NCBI GenBank assembly: GCA_046344715.1
Contig: JBKDKX010000012.1
Span: 1-64,000, forward strand
Direction: 5' to 3'
Source of the DNA: CAZAQK01 sp046344715
GTDB taxonomy: Bacteria; Pseudomonadota; Alphaproteobacteria; Rickettsiales; SXRF01
Length of the DNA: 64,000 bases
The position numbers and the translations under genes were made by a program. Numbering within the stretch: the first letter of the stretch is position 1; each line of letters begins with the position of its first letter. The notes below the pieces were generated by a model that had not been told where the DNA came from, made no database searches, and saw only the letters and a list, made by a program, of their open reading frames with translations. Of the stretch, positions 35,666 to 43,703 are shown in pieces.

Positions 35666-36726
35666 GCAGCTTTTCTTGTATTTAAAACCATTTGTGAGAT
35701 TAAGATTTTCTGCACGGCCTGTTCAATGCGTTCGCACACGACTTCAATCGTGTAGCGTGTTTTAGTTTTTGCAAACGCATTCGCTGCCAGCTTATCCGCC
35801 AAGGCAGGATCACGTAATAATTGCTCGAGCGCGTTGGCGAGGGCTTCGGGATTTGCTTTTTCAATCATCAACGCATCATAATTTGGGGTGATGATGTCAC
35901 GCGGTCCTTCACTGTCAGTACTTATAACAGCCGCGCCATGGGTAAACGCTTCCAGTAATACAATACCAAACGGTTCATGCAGTGAAGGTAGGCAAAAAAT
36001 ATCTATACCAGTATAAAAAGCCTTTTTATCTTGTACCCAACCTGGGAAAGAAAGGATGTCGCTAAGGCCGGAAGTGCGCGCCTGTTCCTTGAGTTTTGCA
36101 TCTTCATCGCCGCTGCCGCCAAGAATGGCCTTGAATTCATAACCGCGGTTTTTCAGGATTTCGAGTGCAGCGATGTAGGTATCAAATCCTTTTTTCGCCA
36201 CAAATCTTCCCATTGTGCCAATAATCGGCGGGTCACGGCGCACCGGACGGTGTGGCAACTCTGTGCAGCGGATCATATTCGGGATATGGAATACGCGCTC
36301 TTCCGCAACACCTTGTTGCACAAGGTGAGAGATAAGATCGTGGGTGGTGGTGAATACCGCATCAGCATCGGTGAACCGGCGTGTGCTGTAATTCTGTGCC
36401 ACTGCCACCAGAGGTATTTTACCTTTGATTGCTTTCTCGGCCAGTGAATAGGCGCGGTTAGCATGGGCGATAATACAATCTGGTGCAAGTTGAGTAAGAA
36501 TTTTCCGCAGGCGGAACATGGCAAAAATATCCCACTCACTCCAGTTCTTCATCGGCACAATATCCACTGCCGCATGGGTCTGGTGCAGCAAATCTTCAGC
36601 AACTGCGCCTGGGTATACAATGGCCGTGACTTTGTGGCCGCGCTCGGAAAGACCGACGCAATAATCCACAAACGCCTGTTCAATCCCACCGCCGCCACGG
36701 CTAAACATAATATTCACAATGTGCAT
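35662..36726 (-). CDS. GT4-family glycosyltransferase
   Basis: GT-B fold retaining transferase. The N-terminal donor-independent half has FSRGGGGIEQAFVDYCVGLSE. The C-terminal half has GTMGRFVAKKGFDTYIAALE and the nucleotide-sugar EPFGIVLLEAFTHGAAVISTD region with the E-x7-E motif. Length 354 aa, no membrane span. It lies divergently from the GT2 and methyltransferase genes, suggesting lipopolysaccharide core or capsule synthesis. The sugar and acceptor cannot be told from sequence. Confidence 0.9.
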   Translation of the reverse strand: MHIVNIMFSRGGGGIEQAFVDYCVGLSERGHKVTAIVYPGAVAEDLLHQTHAAVDIVPMKNWSEWDIFAMFRLRKILTQLAPDCIIAHANRAYSLAEKAIKGKIPLVAVAQNYSTRRFTDADAVFTTTHDLISHLVQQGVAEERVFHIPNMIRCTELPHRPVRRDPPIIGTMGRFVAKKGFDTYIAALEILKNRGYEFKAILGGSGDEDAKLKEQARTSGLSDILSFPGWVQDKKAFYTGIDIFCLPSLHEPFGIVLLEAFTHGAAVISTDSEGPRDIITPNYDALMIEKANPEALANALEQLLRDPALADKLAANAFAKTKTRYTIEVVCERIEQAVQKILISQMVLNTRKAA

Positions 36727-36794
36727 TGCTAATTATCCTTTAATATTTATGCTCTAGTTCTTAGCTGTTTTTGAGAGTTTACACAATCCTTTGT

Positions 36795-37577
36795 ATGACC
36801 TTGCAACCACTGCCTATTTCCGCCTTTATCATCGCCTTGAATGAGGCAGACCGCATTGCGCTTACTATCCGCAGCCTTAAGCAGGTGGCGGATGAGGTGA
36901 TTGTGGTGGATAGTGGCAGTATTGATGGCACGCAGCAAGTGGCCGAAACCCACGGTGCAAAAGTATTTTACCATCCGTGGCAGGGCTATGGTCTGCAGAA
37001 ACGCTTTGCCGAGGAGCAATGCAAACACACATGGCTTCTAAACCTCGATGCCGATGAAATTTTGAGTGATGAATTGGCTGATGAAATCCGCACTGTTTTC
37101 AAAGGCAATCCCGAGGAGCACACAGGCTATACCATGCGTATATATAATATGCTGGCGGGCGAAACAAAAATTCCTCCTTACACGCAGATGAATACCTGTC
37201 TTCGTCTGTATAATAAAAACTTTGCGCGGTTCTCGGATAGTCCAGTGCATGATTCGGTGATTGTAGGGAGTGGCACGGTGGCGGCACTCAAATCTCCCGT
37301 GTATCACCCATCCTTTCGCTCGCTTGACCATGCGGTTGATAAGCTAAACCGCTATTCTACCATGCAGGCGCAAGACCTGATGACGCGCGGCAAAACCATT
37401 TCGTTTGTCAGGCTGCTGGTAGAATTTCCCGCAGCCTTTATTAAGGCGTATTTTTTCAGAAAATATATTTTCCGTGGTGCGCGAGGTTTTAGTTATGCGA
37501 TGCTTTATGCCTTCATGCGCTTTGCCCGCCTTGCCAAGCTGCATGAAATGCACCAGATGAAAGACAAAAAGCCATGA
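36795..37577 (+). CDS. GT2-family glycosyltransferase (WaaE/KdtX-like)
   Basis: GT-A fold transferase related to the LPS core enzymes WaaE/KdtX. Visible are ISAFIIALNEADRIALTIRSL, VDSGSIDGTQQVAE and the metal-binding LNLDADEIL, followed by a C-terminal basic helix region (YFFRKYIFRGARGFSYAML). The ATG at 36795 gives 260 aa; an upstream ATG at 36771 adds eight residues. Its stop overlaps the methyltransferase start (ATGA), so the two are co-translated. Confidence 0.9.
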   Translation: MTLQPLPISAFIIALNEADRIALTIRSLKQVADEVIVVDSGSIDGTQQVAETHGAKVFYHPWQGYGLQKRFAEEQCKHTWLLNLDADEILSDELADEIRTVFKGNPEEHTGYTMRIYNMLAGETKIPPYTQMNTCLRLYNKNFARFSDSPVHDSVIVGSGTVAALKSPVYHPSFRSLDHAVDKLNRYSTMQAQDLMTRGKTISFVRLLVEFPAAFIKAYFFRKYIFRGARGFSYAMLYAFMRFARLAKLHEMHQMKDKKP

Positions 37578-38233
37578 TGCGTTGTGATGCCGATTGGCTG
37601 GGAAAAACACTGGCACGTTATTCTAATGAGGAATTGTCGCCCATCGTCAATATCGGCAGCTCCACCAAACATTTCCGCGAAGTGGTACAGCCCTTCGTGC
37701 ACCAGCAGGTATTTGCACCGCTTATGGCGCGGGGGGTGAACATTATCCATAGCGATATCAAGGCGGGTGAGGGGGTGGATATCAGCTGCGATATTTTTGA
37801 TGATACAGGCCTTGAAAAACTCAAAGCCTTAAAGCCCAAAGCGCTCATCTGCACCCATATGTTCGAGCATGTGACCGATAGGGAACTGCTCGCCAACCGC
37901 CTGATGGCGCTGCTGCCGGAGGGGGGGCTTTTTTTCATCACCGTGCCGATGAGTTACCATTACCATGCCGACCCTATTGACACCATGTATCGTCCCGATC
38001 CGGACGGGCTCGGCAGTTTATTTGCCGGCCAGAAAATTCTGGAAAAAGAGGTGCTGGTGGGAGAAACCTACTGGTCGCACATCAAAAAACGCCCGCTGAC
38101 ATTATTTTTCCGGCATTTCTTCCGCTTCTTCGTGCCGTTCCTTGGCATCGAAAAATGGAAACGCTCCATGCGCAAGCTCTACTGGCTGTTTAATAACTAC
38201 AAAGTCGCAGCGATAGTGGGGCGGAAAAATTAA
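37574..38233 (+). CDS. class I SAM-dependent methyltransferase
   Basis: The 219-aa protein has a degenerate SAM-binding core: SPIVNIGSSTKHFRE for motif I, GVDISCDIFDD and LICTHMFEHVTDREL for later motifs, and EGGLFFITVPMSYHYHADP. The C terminus is basic and aromatic (FFRHFFRFFVPFLGIEKWKR). It is coupled to the GT2 gene and likely acts on a glycan or lipid intermediate; substrate unknown. A decayed copy of its last 138 bases is present at 4619-4756. It ends four bases inside convergent gapR. Confidence 0.82.
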   Translation: MMRCDADWLGKTLARYSNEELSPIVNIGSSTKHFREVVQPFVHQQVFAPLMARGVNIIHSDIKAGEGVDISCDIFDDTGLEKLKALKPKALICTHMFEHVTDRELLANRLMALLPEGGLFFITVPMSYHYHADPIDTMYRPDPDGLGSLFAGQKILEKEVLVGETYWSHIKKRPLTLFFRHFFRFFVPFLGIEKWKRSMRKLYWLFNNYKVAAIVGRKN

Positions 38234-38526
38234 GCCGCTTCAAACTCGTCTTCTGATTCCTCATCCAGTTCTGGCAGCATGCCCAGCGCGCGGCGGTAGG
38301 TATCCAGAATGGTTTCCTGTTCTTCCAGTTCCTGAGCATCCAGCTTACGCAGTTTGATGATAGAGCGAATGGCTTTTACATCAAAGCCGTTGCCTTTGGC
38401 TTCAGCGAATACATCACGTATGTCAGCGGCAATGCTGGTTTTTTCTTCTTCCAATTTTTCTACACGGCCAATGATGCTTTTCAATTGATCAACGGCAACG
38501 CCGCCTACTCGATTTTTTTTGGTCAT
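38230..38526 (-). CDS. gapR: GapR-family nucleoid-associated protein (DUF2312)
   Basis: Small coiled-coil DNA-binding protein confined mainly to alphaproteobacteria. In Caulobacter, GapR binds overtwisted DNA ahead of replication forks and RNA polymerase and stimulates type II topoisomerases. Signature segments are SIIGRVEKLEEEKTSIAADI, DVFAEAKGNGFDVKAIRSI and DTYRRALGMLPE. The ATG at 38526 (98 aa) is chosen because the longer frame to 38547 enters the palindromic repeat. Confidence 0.93.
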   Translation of the reverse strand: MTKKNRVGGVAVDQLKSIIGRVEKLEEEKTSIAADIRDVFAEAKGNGFDVKAIRSIIKLRKLDAQELEEQETILDTYRRALGMLPELDEESEDEFEAA

Positions 38527-38542
38527 AGTCTCTCCCCAGTCT

Positions 38543-38660
38543 GTCATTCCGGCGGAGGCCGGAATCTATGTTTCTTATAAATATAAGGTCGCTCATTCAG
38601 CAGAAATTGAATCGTCTTGTCAAGCATGTTGACGTGGATTCTGGCCTTCGCCGGAACGAC
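38543..38660. repeat. palindromic repeat between aroG and gapR
   Basis: The 24-base ends beginning GTCATTCCGGCGGAGGCC and ending GGCCTTCGCCGGAACGAC are inverted with 21 of 24 positions complementary. The 118-bp element fills the gap between the aroG stop (2 bases away) and the gapR start. Each end can form its own small hairpin. The design matches the other repeats in the window. Confidence 0.92.
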
Positions 38661-38662
38661 AA

Positions 38663-40018
38663 TTATAATTTCTGCTTCTTCAGCGTCTCCGCAATCAAGA
38701 ACGCCAATTCCAATGCCTGCGATGAATTGAGCCGTGGGTCGCAGTGCGTGTGGTAGCGGTCAGATAAATTCATTTCTGAAATTGCTTGTGCGCCGCCTAA
38801 ACATTCGGTGACATCCTGTCCCGTCATTTCAAAATGCACACCGCCCGCGAAGGTGCCTTCTGCTTTATGGATGGCAAAGAACTGGCGCACTTCAGCCAGA
38901 ATGTCGGTAAATTTGCGGGTTTTGTAGCCGCCCGGGGCTTTAATGGTGTTGCCATGCATAGGATCGCACGACCATACAACGTTTAATCCTGCATCTTTCA
39001 CCACGCGCACCAGCGGTGGCAGAAGTTCACCAATCTTGGTGCAGCCCATGCGGGAAATGAGGGTTAACTTGCCCGCTTCATTTTCTGGATTAAGTGTTTC
39101 GATGAGCTTTAGCAGCGCATCCGGCTTCATGCTTGGGCCAACCTTCATGCCGATGGGATTGGCAATGCCGCGCATGAATTCCACGTGCGCGCCTTCGGGG
39201 TCACGCGTGCGGTCACCAATCCACAGCATGTGAGCAGAGCAGGCATAATGCTTGCCATCCACAGGGTCGAGGCGGGTGAGGGCGGCTTCATATCCCAGAA
39301 GCAATGCCTCATGCGATGAAAAGAAGCTGGCTTTAGAAAATTCCTGCACACTTTCCAGCGACAGGCGACATGCGCCGATAAAATCCACGCATTCATTGAT
39401 GCGTGCAATCAACTCGCCAAAACGTTTGCCCTGCGTGGAATTTTTCATGAATTCCATGTTCCAGCTATTGATGTGTGAAAGCGAGGCATAGCCACCATCC
39501 GCCAGCGTGCGCAGGTAATTCAGCGTGGCAGCAGACTGGTGATATACTTTTAGCAGGCGGGCAGGGTCTGGCTGGCGTCCAGTATCATCAAATTCCATGG
39601 AATTCACCATGTCACCACGATAGCTTGGCAGCTCCTTGCCATCTTTTTTCTCGGTAGCTTCTGAACGTGGTTTGGCAAACTGGCCAGCAACGCGCCCAAC
39701 TTTCACTACTGGAGATCCTGCCCCATACATAAGCGCCATGGTCATTTGCAGGAGCACGCGGAAGAGATTGCGTAGATTTTCTTCTGAAAATTCGGCAAAG
39801 CTCTCGGCGCAGTCACCGCCTTGCAGCAGGAACGCCTTGCCATGCGCAACATCGGCCAGCTCGGCTTTGAGTGCACGCGCCTCACTGGGCGTGGTAAGTG
39901 GAGGCATGGTGCTCAATTCTGCTTCCACATCAGCCAGTTGTTTGGCGTTGGGATAATCTGGTTGCTGCTTGATGGGAAGTGCGCGCCAGCTATCAATAGA
40001 CCAATTTTTATTGTTCAT
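38663..40018 (-). CDS. aroG: class II 3-deoxy-7-phosphoheptulonate synthase
   Basis: First step of the shikimate pathway (PEP plus erythrose-4-phosphate). Class II (plant-like) signatures are LLQGGDCAESFAEF, RVAGQFAKPRSE, WIGDRTRDPEGAHVEFMRG and VVWSCDPMHGNTIKAPGGYKTR, with HFEMTGQDVTECLGGA near the end. The ATG at 40018 gives 451 aa; the frame runs to 40036. It lies divergently from pheA, placing the first aromatic step beside a phenylalanine step. Confidence 0.95.
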   Translation of the reverse strand: MNNKNWSIDSWRALPIKQQPDYPNAKQLADVEAELSTMPPLTTPSEARALKAELADVAHGKAFLLQGGDCAESFAEFSEENLRNLFRVLLQMTMALMYGAGSPVVKVGRVAGQFAKPRSEATEKKDGKELPSYRGDMVNSMEFDDTGRQPDPARLLKVYHQSAATLNYLRTLADGGYASLSHINSWNMEFMKNSTQGKRFGELIARINECVDFIGACRLSLESVQEFSKASFFSSHEALLLGYEAALTRLDPVDGKHYACSAHMLWIGDRTRDPEGAHVEFMRGIANPIGMKVGPSMKPDALLKLIETLNPENEAGKLTLISRMGCTKIGELLPPLVRVVKDAGLNVVWSCDPMHGNTIKAPGGYKTRKFTDILAEVRQFFAIHKAEGTFAGGVHFEMTGQDVTECLGGAQAISEMNLSDRYHTHCDPRLNSSQALELAFLIAETLKKQKL

Positions 40019-40097
40019 GACTTTGCAAACTCTCAAAAAACCTGCTATGCAGGCTGTCCTTTTTATGAAGCTACTTATTTAAGGTTTTACGCAGCAT

Positions 40098-40964
40098 ATG
40101 TCCAGCATAACCGCGAATATCATTGACCCAGAGAATACCATTGCCTTCATGGGGCTGGAAGGGGCAAATGCTGACTTGGCGTGCCGTCAGGCCTGCCCGT
40201 ATATGCATACGCTGCCATGCCCATCGTTTGAAGATGTGTTTGATGTGGTGGAATCCGGCAAGGCTGCGCTGGGTATGATTCCTATTGAAAATTCACAGGC
40301 CGGCCGCGTGGCAGAGATCCACCAGATATTACCGGGCAGCAAGCTGCACATTGTGGGCGAGTATTTCCAGCATATTGAGCATTGCCTTGTTGCACCAAAA
40401 GGTGCCACGCTGGACACCGTAAAACATGTATATTCCCACCCGCAAGGGCTGATGCAGTGTCGCGAGAATATCCGTGGCATCGGGCTGGTGACCCACGCCT
40501 ATTCCAATACCGCACAGGCGGCAGCCGATGTGGCGCAGTGGAATGACACCTCCAAAGCCGCCATTGCATCACCATTGGCCGCGCAGCTTTACGGGCTGGA
40601 TATACTCAAAACCCACATGCAGGACAGCGATGATAACGTGACAGTGTTTATCATGATTGCGCGTGAGCCAATGTCACCGCCTGAGCATGAACCGCATGTG
40701 CTTACCAGTCTGCTTTTTGCTGTGCGGAATATTCCTTCTGCGCTGTATAAGGTGATGGGCGGATTTGCCACCAACAATATCAATATCGTGAAGCTGGAAA
40801 GCTATATCAGCGGCTCCAAGCGCGATGCCGCGCAATTCTTCGTTACCTTTGAAGGCCACCCCAACCAGCCTGCTGTGCAGAACGCATTGGAAGAACTTAA
40901 TTTTTTCTGCAAGCAGGTGCGAATTTTGGGTGTATATCCTGCGGATCCGGAACGGTTTTTGTAA
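40098..40964 (+). CDS. pheA: prephenate dehydratase
   Basis: Makes phenylpyruvate from prephenate for phenylalanine synthesis. The catalytic domain (about 14-190) shows AFMGLEGANADLACRQ, IPIENSQAGRVAEIHQIL and AIASPLAAQLYGLDIL. The ACT domain follows (about 202-275; LFAVRNIPSALYKVMGGFA, KLESYISGS). Length 288 aa. The usual Thr-Arg-Phe active-site motif reads Thr-Val-Phe here (DNVTVFIM). Thr is kept but the substrate-contacting Arg is missing. The fold and length still fit a functional enzyme. Confidence 0.92.
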   Translation: MSSITANIIDPENTIAFMGLEGANADLACRQACPYMHTLPCPSFEDVFDVVESGKAALGMIPIENSQAGRVAEIHQILPGSKLHIVGEYFQHIEHCLVAPKGATLDTVKHVYSHPQGLMQCRENIRGIGLVTHAYSNTAQAAADVAQWNDTSKAAIASPLAAQLYGLDILKTHMQDSDDNVTVFIMIAREPMSPPEHEPHVLTSLLFAVRNIPSALYKVMGGFATNNINIVKLESYISGSKRDAAQFFVTFEGHPNQPAVQNALEELNFFCKQVRILGVYPADPERFL

Positions 40965-41119
40965 TTGATTTATGAGTATAAGAAATTGTCAGTTTGAAGG
41001 CGATTCCGTCATCAAACTGTAACAAAGACCTGTTATTGTTATGTTGCTTGTAAGGATTTACAATGTCCAACAGGCACCTTTTCAACACTACAAAAACAAC
41101 AATAATAAAGGAAAATACT

Positions 41120-41512
41120 ATGAAAAAACTTAAGACAGCAGTGTTAAGCGGTATCATTGCCACGCTTGTTCTTCCAATCTCAATAGCTAATGCACAAGTG
41201 CCAGATATTATGGCAATGTCTTCAACAAACACAAATGATTCACATGATGTTGAGTCAGAGTATCTGATAAGCGGGCATGGCGGCTACGTTTATTATCATG
41301 AGCAAGGATTTTTCCCTAATGGGTTAGGTTATTATCCTTTTATTGTACAACGCCATGAACACATAAAAACGGCATGTCAAAAATTTATAAATGACAATCC
41401 CGGAAGAGATTTGTCCAATACATTTGTACGTCAAACATATTGGGAATTTACCCCAATGCTGGGTGTAATGCTTTCTAGTGATCCAGTTAGATCCTGTAAG
41501 ACATTTCGGTAA
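41120..41512 (+). CDS. small secreted protein, unknown
   Basis: Not recognised. A clear signal peptide (KKLKTAVLSGIIATLVLPIS, then IANA) precedes about 105 mature residues rich in Tyr, His and Gly (YLISGHGGYVYYHEQGFF). There are two cysteines (TACQKF and RSCKTF) that could pair in the periplasm. The ATG at 41120 follows AAAGGAAAATACT, a good ribosome site. The gene stands alone between pheA and the ccm operon, convergent to the latter. No domain or partner can be named. Confidence 0.7.
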   Translation: MKKLKTAVLSGIIATLVLPISIANAQVPDIMAMSSTNTNDSHDVESEYLISGHGGYVYYHEQGFFPNGLGYYPFIVQRHEHIKTACQKFINDNPGRDLSNTFVRQTYWEFTPMLGVMLSSDPVRSCKTFR

Positions 41513-41560
41513 TTATTTCTAACTAAATAAATACATTCACTCTCTACAGATCGGGGGATC

Positions 41561-42169
41561 TCAACGTCTCCCGATCTGCGCGTTTATCATAGCCTTCACG
41601 GGTGAATCATCTGGCAGGGATTTATAGAGGGCTTTCATCGCCGTCATCGCATCTTCGGTTTTGCCATCCTGTAGCAGGCGTACATTCATGTAATAACGTG
41701 CTTCGGGGTGTTCCGGTTTTTGCAGCAACACCATTTCAAGGCTTTTTTTGCTGGCATCGCTCACCTTGCCATCTTCATCCATAATCATTGCGCGGGCATA
41801 AGACATGATAAGATCGGGGTGACCTTCAGAGAGCAGTACTGTTTGCTTAAACGCATTGGCGGCGGGTTTCCACTGTCGCAGTTCGGCAAAGGCCTGTCCA
41901 AGCCTTATCCATGCTTCCAGATTTTTTGGGTCTTTTTTGATGGTTTCAGATTCTGAAGTAACCGTTGCTCTGGCTTTTTCCTGATTGTTTTTATAGTCAT
42001 CCAGCAGCGGCAAAATATCCGGATTGCCAAACTGGTGATACAGCGCGAGGGATGCCATTAAAAATATCATGGCGATAGCCGCGCAGAAAACACGCTTATG
42101 GCGTACCTGCCAGAATAAAACAGTGGTAGTGACAAGTGCCAGAATTGTAACCAGAAGATACGGTGTCAT
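41561..42169 (-). CDS. ccmI: cytochrome c biogenesis TPR protein CcmI (CycH)
   Basis: Membrane-anchored chaperone that holds apocytochrome c for haem ligation. Two N-terminal hydrophobic segments (about 2-18 and 26-44) flank a short loop, then TPR repeats, for example DPKNLEAWIRLGQAFAELRQ and PEHPEARYYMNVRLLQDG. The 202-aa length is shorter than many CcmI because the extended C-terminal domain is missing. It is the last gene of the operon, overlapping ccmH by four bases. A 9-bp inverted repeat (41547-41578) spans its stop and may help end transcription. Confidence 0.85.
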   Translation of the reverse strand: MTPYLLVTILALVTTTVLFWQVRHKRVFCAAIAMIFLMASLALYHQFGNPDILPLLDDYKNNQEKARATVTSESETIKKDPKNLEAWIRLGQAFAELRQWKPAANAFKQTVLLSEGHPDLIMSYARAMIMDEDGKVSDASKKSLEMVLLQKPEHPEARYYMNVRLLQDGKTEDAMTAMKALYKSLPDDSPVKAMINAQIGRR

Positions 42170-42558
42170 ACGCGAGGGTTTTTCCTGAAATATATTCGCA
42201 ATATGCCACTGCCCGCCACAAGCAATAGTAACGGCGCAAGCCAGAGCAGTGCCGTATTTTTATTGAGAGGCGGGCGCATCAATACCATATCGCCGTAACG
42301 TTCCGTGAGAGATGCTATGATTGCCTCATCTGTAATGCCTGCTGCAACTTGTTTGCGAATTTCGGCGCGCATGTCTTTGGCGATATCAGCCGGAGAATCC
42401 GCAATCGACTCACTCTGGCAGACTACACAACGAATCTGAGTGAAAATGGCTTTTGCACGCGCTTCAGCGGCTACGTCGGGCAGGGGGGCGTCCAGCGTGA
42501 GGGCAAGGGCAGGCGCGGCTAGTAGCCATGCGCTAAGAATCAGTATCCGCTGGAGCAT
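42166..42558 (-). CDS. ccmH: cytochrome c maturation thiol reductase CcmH
   Basis: Periplasmic thiol-redox protein that keeps the apocytochrome CXXCH cysteines reduced. It has a signal peptide (ILILSAWLLAAPALA), the active-site RCVVCQSESIADSPADIAKD with the Cys-Val-Val-Cys pair near residue 44, the three-helix fold, and a C-terminal membrane anchor (LLWLAPLLLLVAGSGILRIY). Length 130 aa, typical of the short CcmH form. Overlaps ccmG by 26 bases and ccmI by four. Confidence 0.93.
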   Translation of the reverse strand: MLQRILILSAWLLAAPALALTLDAPLPDVAAEARAKAIFTQIRCVVCQSESIADSPADIAKDMRAEIRKQVAAGITDEAIIASLTERYGDMVLMRPPLNKNTALLWLAPLLLLVAGSGILRIYFRKNPRV

Positions 42559-43123
42559 TGGCTTTTTTTAAATAATCCACCATAGGCAGAATGATTGTGT
42601 CCACTATTTCATCAGTAATCGGTGCTTTGTAATTATAGGCGATTTTACCTTCCTTATCGATAATGTAGGTTTCCGGCACGCCCGTAAGCGCGAAGGCAAA
42701 TGTAGTATCACCGCTGGTATCCGTACCTATCTGATGAAACGGCACGCCATATTTTTTTAGGAATCCTGCGGTATTTTCTGGTTTGTCTTTCCACGCAACG
42801 CCTACGATCTCAACTTTACCTGTTTTTGCAAGGCGCATCAGTACCGGATGCTCAATCACACAAGGCTCGCACCATGAAGCAAAAATATTCACCACCACCA
42901 CTTTGCCTGACCAGTGTTGAGGGCTGATGGTTGCTTTACCATCGAGTGTGGGAATGGTAAAATCACCAACATTCAGGCCGACAACACGGGATTTCTTTGG
43001 TTCATCATCGCTGTTGTCAAACAGGCCACTAGCAAGGAGAAGCACGAGAAGCAACAGCGCAAGCAATGGCAAAACACGAAAAAATTGAGGATTTTTGCTA
43101 AGTTCTTTTAGAGAAATGCGCAC
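42533..43123 (-). CDS. ccmG: thiol:disulfide interchange protein CcmG (DsbE)
   Basis: Membrane-anchored thioredoxin-like reductant of the cytochrome c system. An N-terminal anchor (FRVLPLLALLLLVLLLASGLF) precedes a thioredoxin fold with the active site FASWCEPCVIEHP and the acidic-proline loop GVPETYIIDKEG. Length 196 aa. It overlaps both neighbours by 26 bases: the J-like gene upstream and ccmH downstream. Confidence 0.94.
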   Translation of the reverse strand: MRISLKELSKNPQFFRVLPLLALLLLVLLLASGLFDNSDDEPKKSRVVGLNVGDFTIPTLDGKATISPQHWSGKVVVVNIFASWCEPCVIEHPVLMRLAKTGKVEIVGVAWKDKPENTAGFLKKYGVPFHQIGTDTSGDTTFAFALTGVPETYIIDKEGKIAYNYKAPITDEIVDTIILPMVDYLKKANAPADTDS

Positions 43124-43703
43124 GAGCTTCTTCCATGGTTACGTTGAGTTTAGTCAGGGCATTCGTATCTTGCGTAAATTGTTTTGCGCGCTTGTGGTAA
43201 ATAGCCTGCGCATCTTCGAGCGTTGCGGTGGGGCCAAGGCCAAAATATTCCATCCAGTCCGGCATGTTCCATTCGGGTGCTTGTGATGACACTACAGTCT
43301 GCACGCCTGGCTCAAAACCTTTAAGTAAAACCGGTAATGTACCAACGCCCCAGCGTTCCATGTTTCTCCATTGGCGCATGGCCAGATGCAGGGCGTAAAT
43401 ATTATTCTCCATGGTAAGCCATGTGTCGCAGGCCAGTACATAATTGCCGAAAGGAAAACGTAGTTGAAGTGCAGCACCGGTACGGCTTCCTACTTTTTTC
43501 CTGTTTCGTTCACTGGTTGGCTGTTCAATATCCAGCGAAAGGATGGCATTACAATTTATAGCCTGAATCTCTTCTTCAAGAAAAGCGATGCTTTCTTCCA
43601 GTTTCATTGCTGGTGCAAAGTTGCGATCCGTACGCTGATTGACACGCGATGTTACCGGAATCCACTCAGGCCAGCTAAGCGGTGAACTAAAACGAAGCGT
43701 CAA
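43098..43703 (-). CDS. J-domain-like protein without HPD, within the ccm operon
   Basis: The 201-aa soluble protein has an uncharacterised N-terminal part (1-145). Its C-terminal 50 residues resemble a DnaJ J domain: EYFGLGPTATLEDAQAIYHKR, then AKQFTQDTNALTKLNVTMEEA. The tripeptide that activates Hsp70 (His-Pro-Asp, after AKQY/F) is Thr-Gln-Asp here, so canonical DnaK stimulation is unlikely. It overlaps ccmF by 17 bases and ccmG by 26, so it is co-translated with cytochrome c maturation genes. The role is inferred from context only; the J-fold assignment is moderate. Confidence 0.65.
   Translation of the reverse strand: MTLRFSSPLSWPEWIPVTSRVNQRTDRNFAPAMKLEESIAFLEEEIQAINCNAILSLDIEQPTSERNRKKVGSRTGAALQLRFPFGNYVLACDTWLTMENNIYALHLAMRQWRNMERWGVGTLPVLLKGFEPGVQTVVSSQAPEWNMPDWMEYFGLGPTATLEDAQAIYHKRAKQFTQDTNALTKLNVTMEEARAHFSKRT

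Noticed and set aside
40017..40082. 21-codon frame before pheA with a nearby hairpin, as a possible attenuator leader
   Set aside because: It holds a single Phe codon and no Phe run, and the hairpin lacks a proper T-run directly after the stem.
41547..41578. 9-bp inverted repeat at the ccmI stop as an intrinsic terminator
   Set aside because: No T-run follows in either direction, so I only mention it within the ccmI entry.
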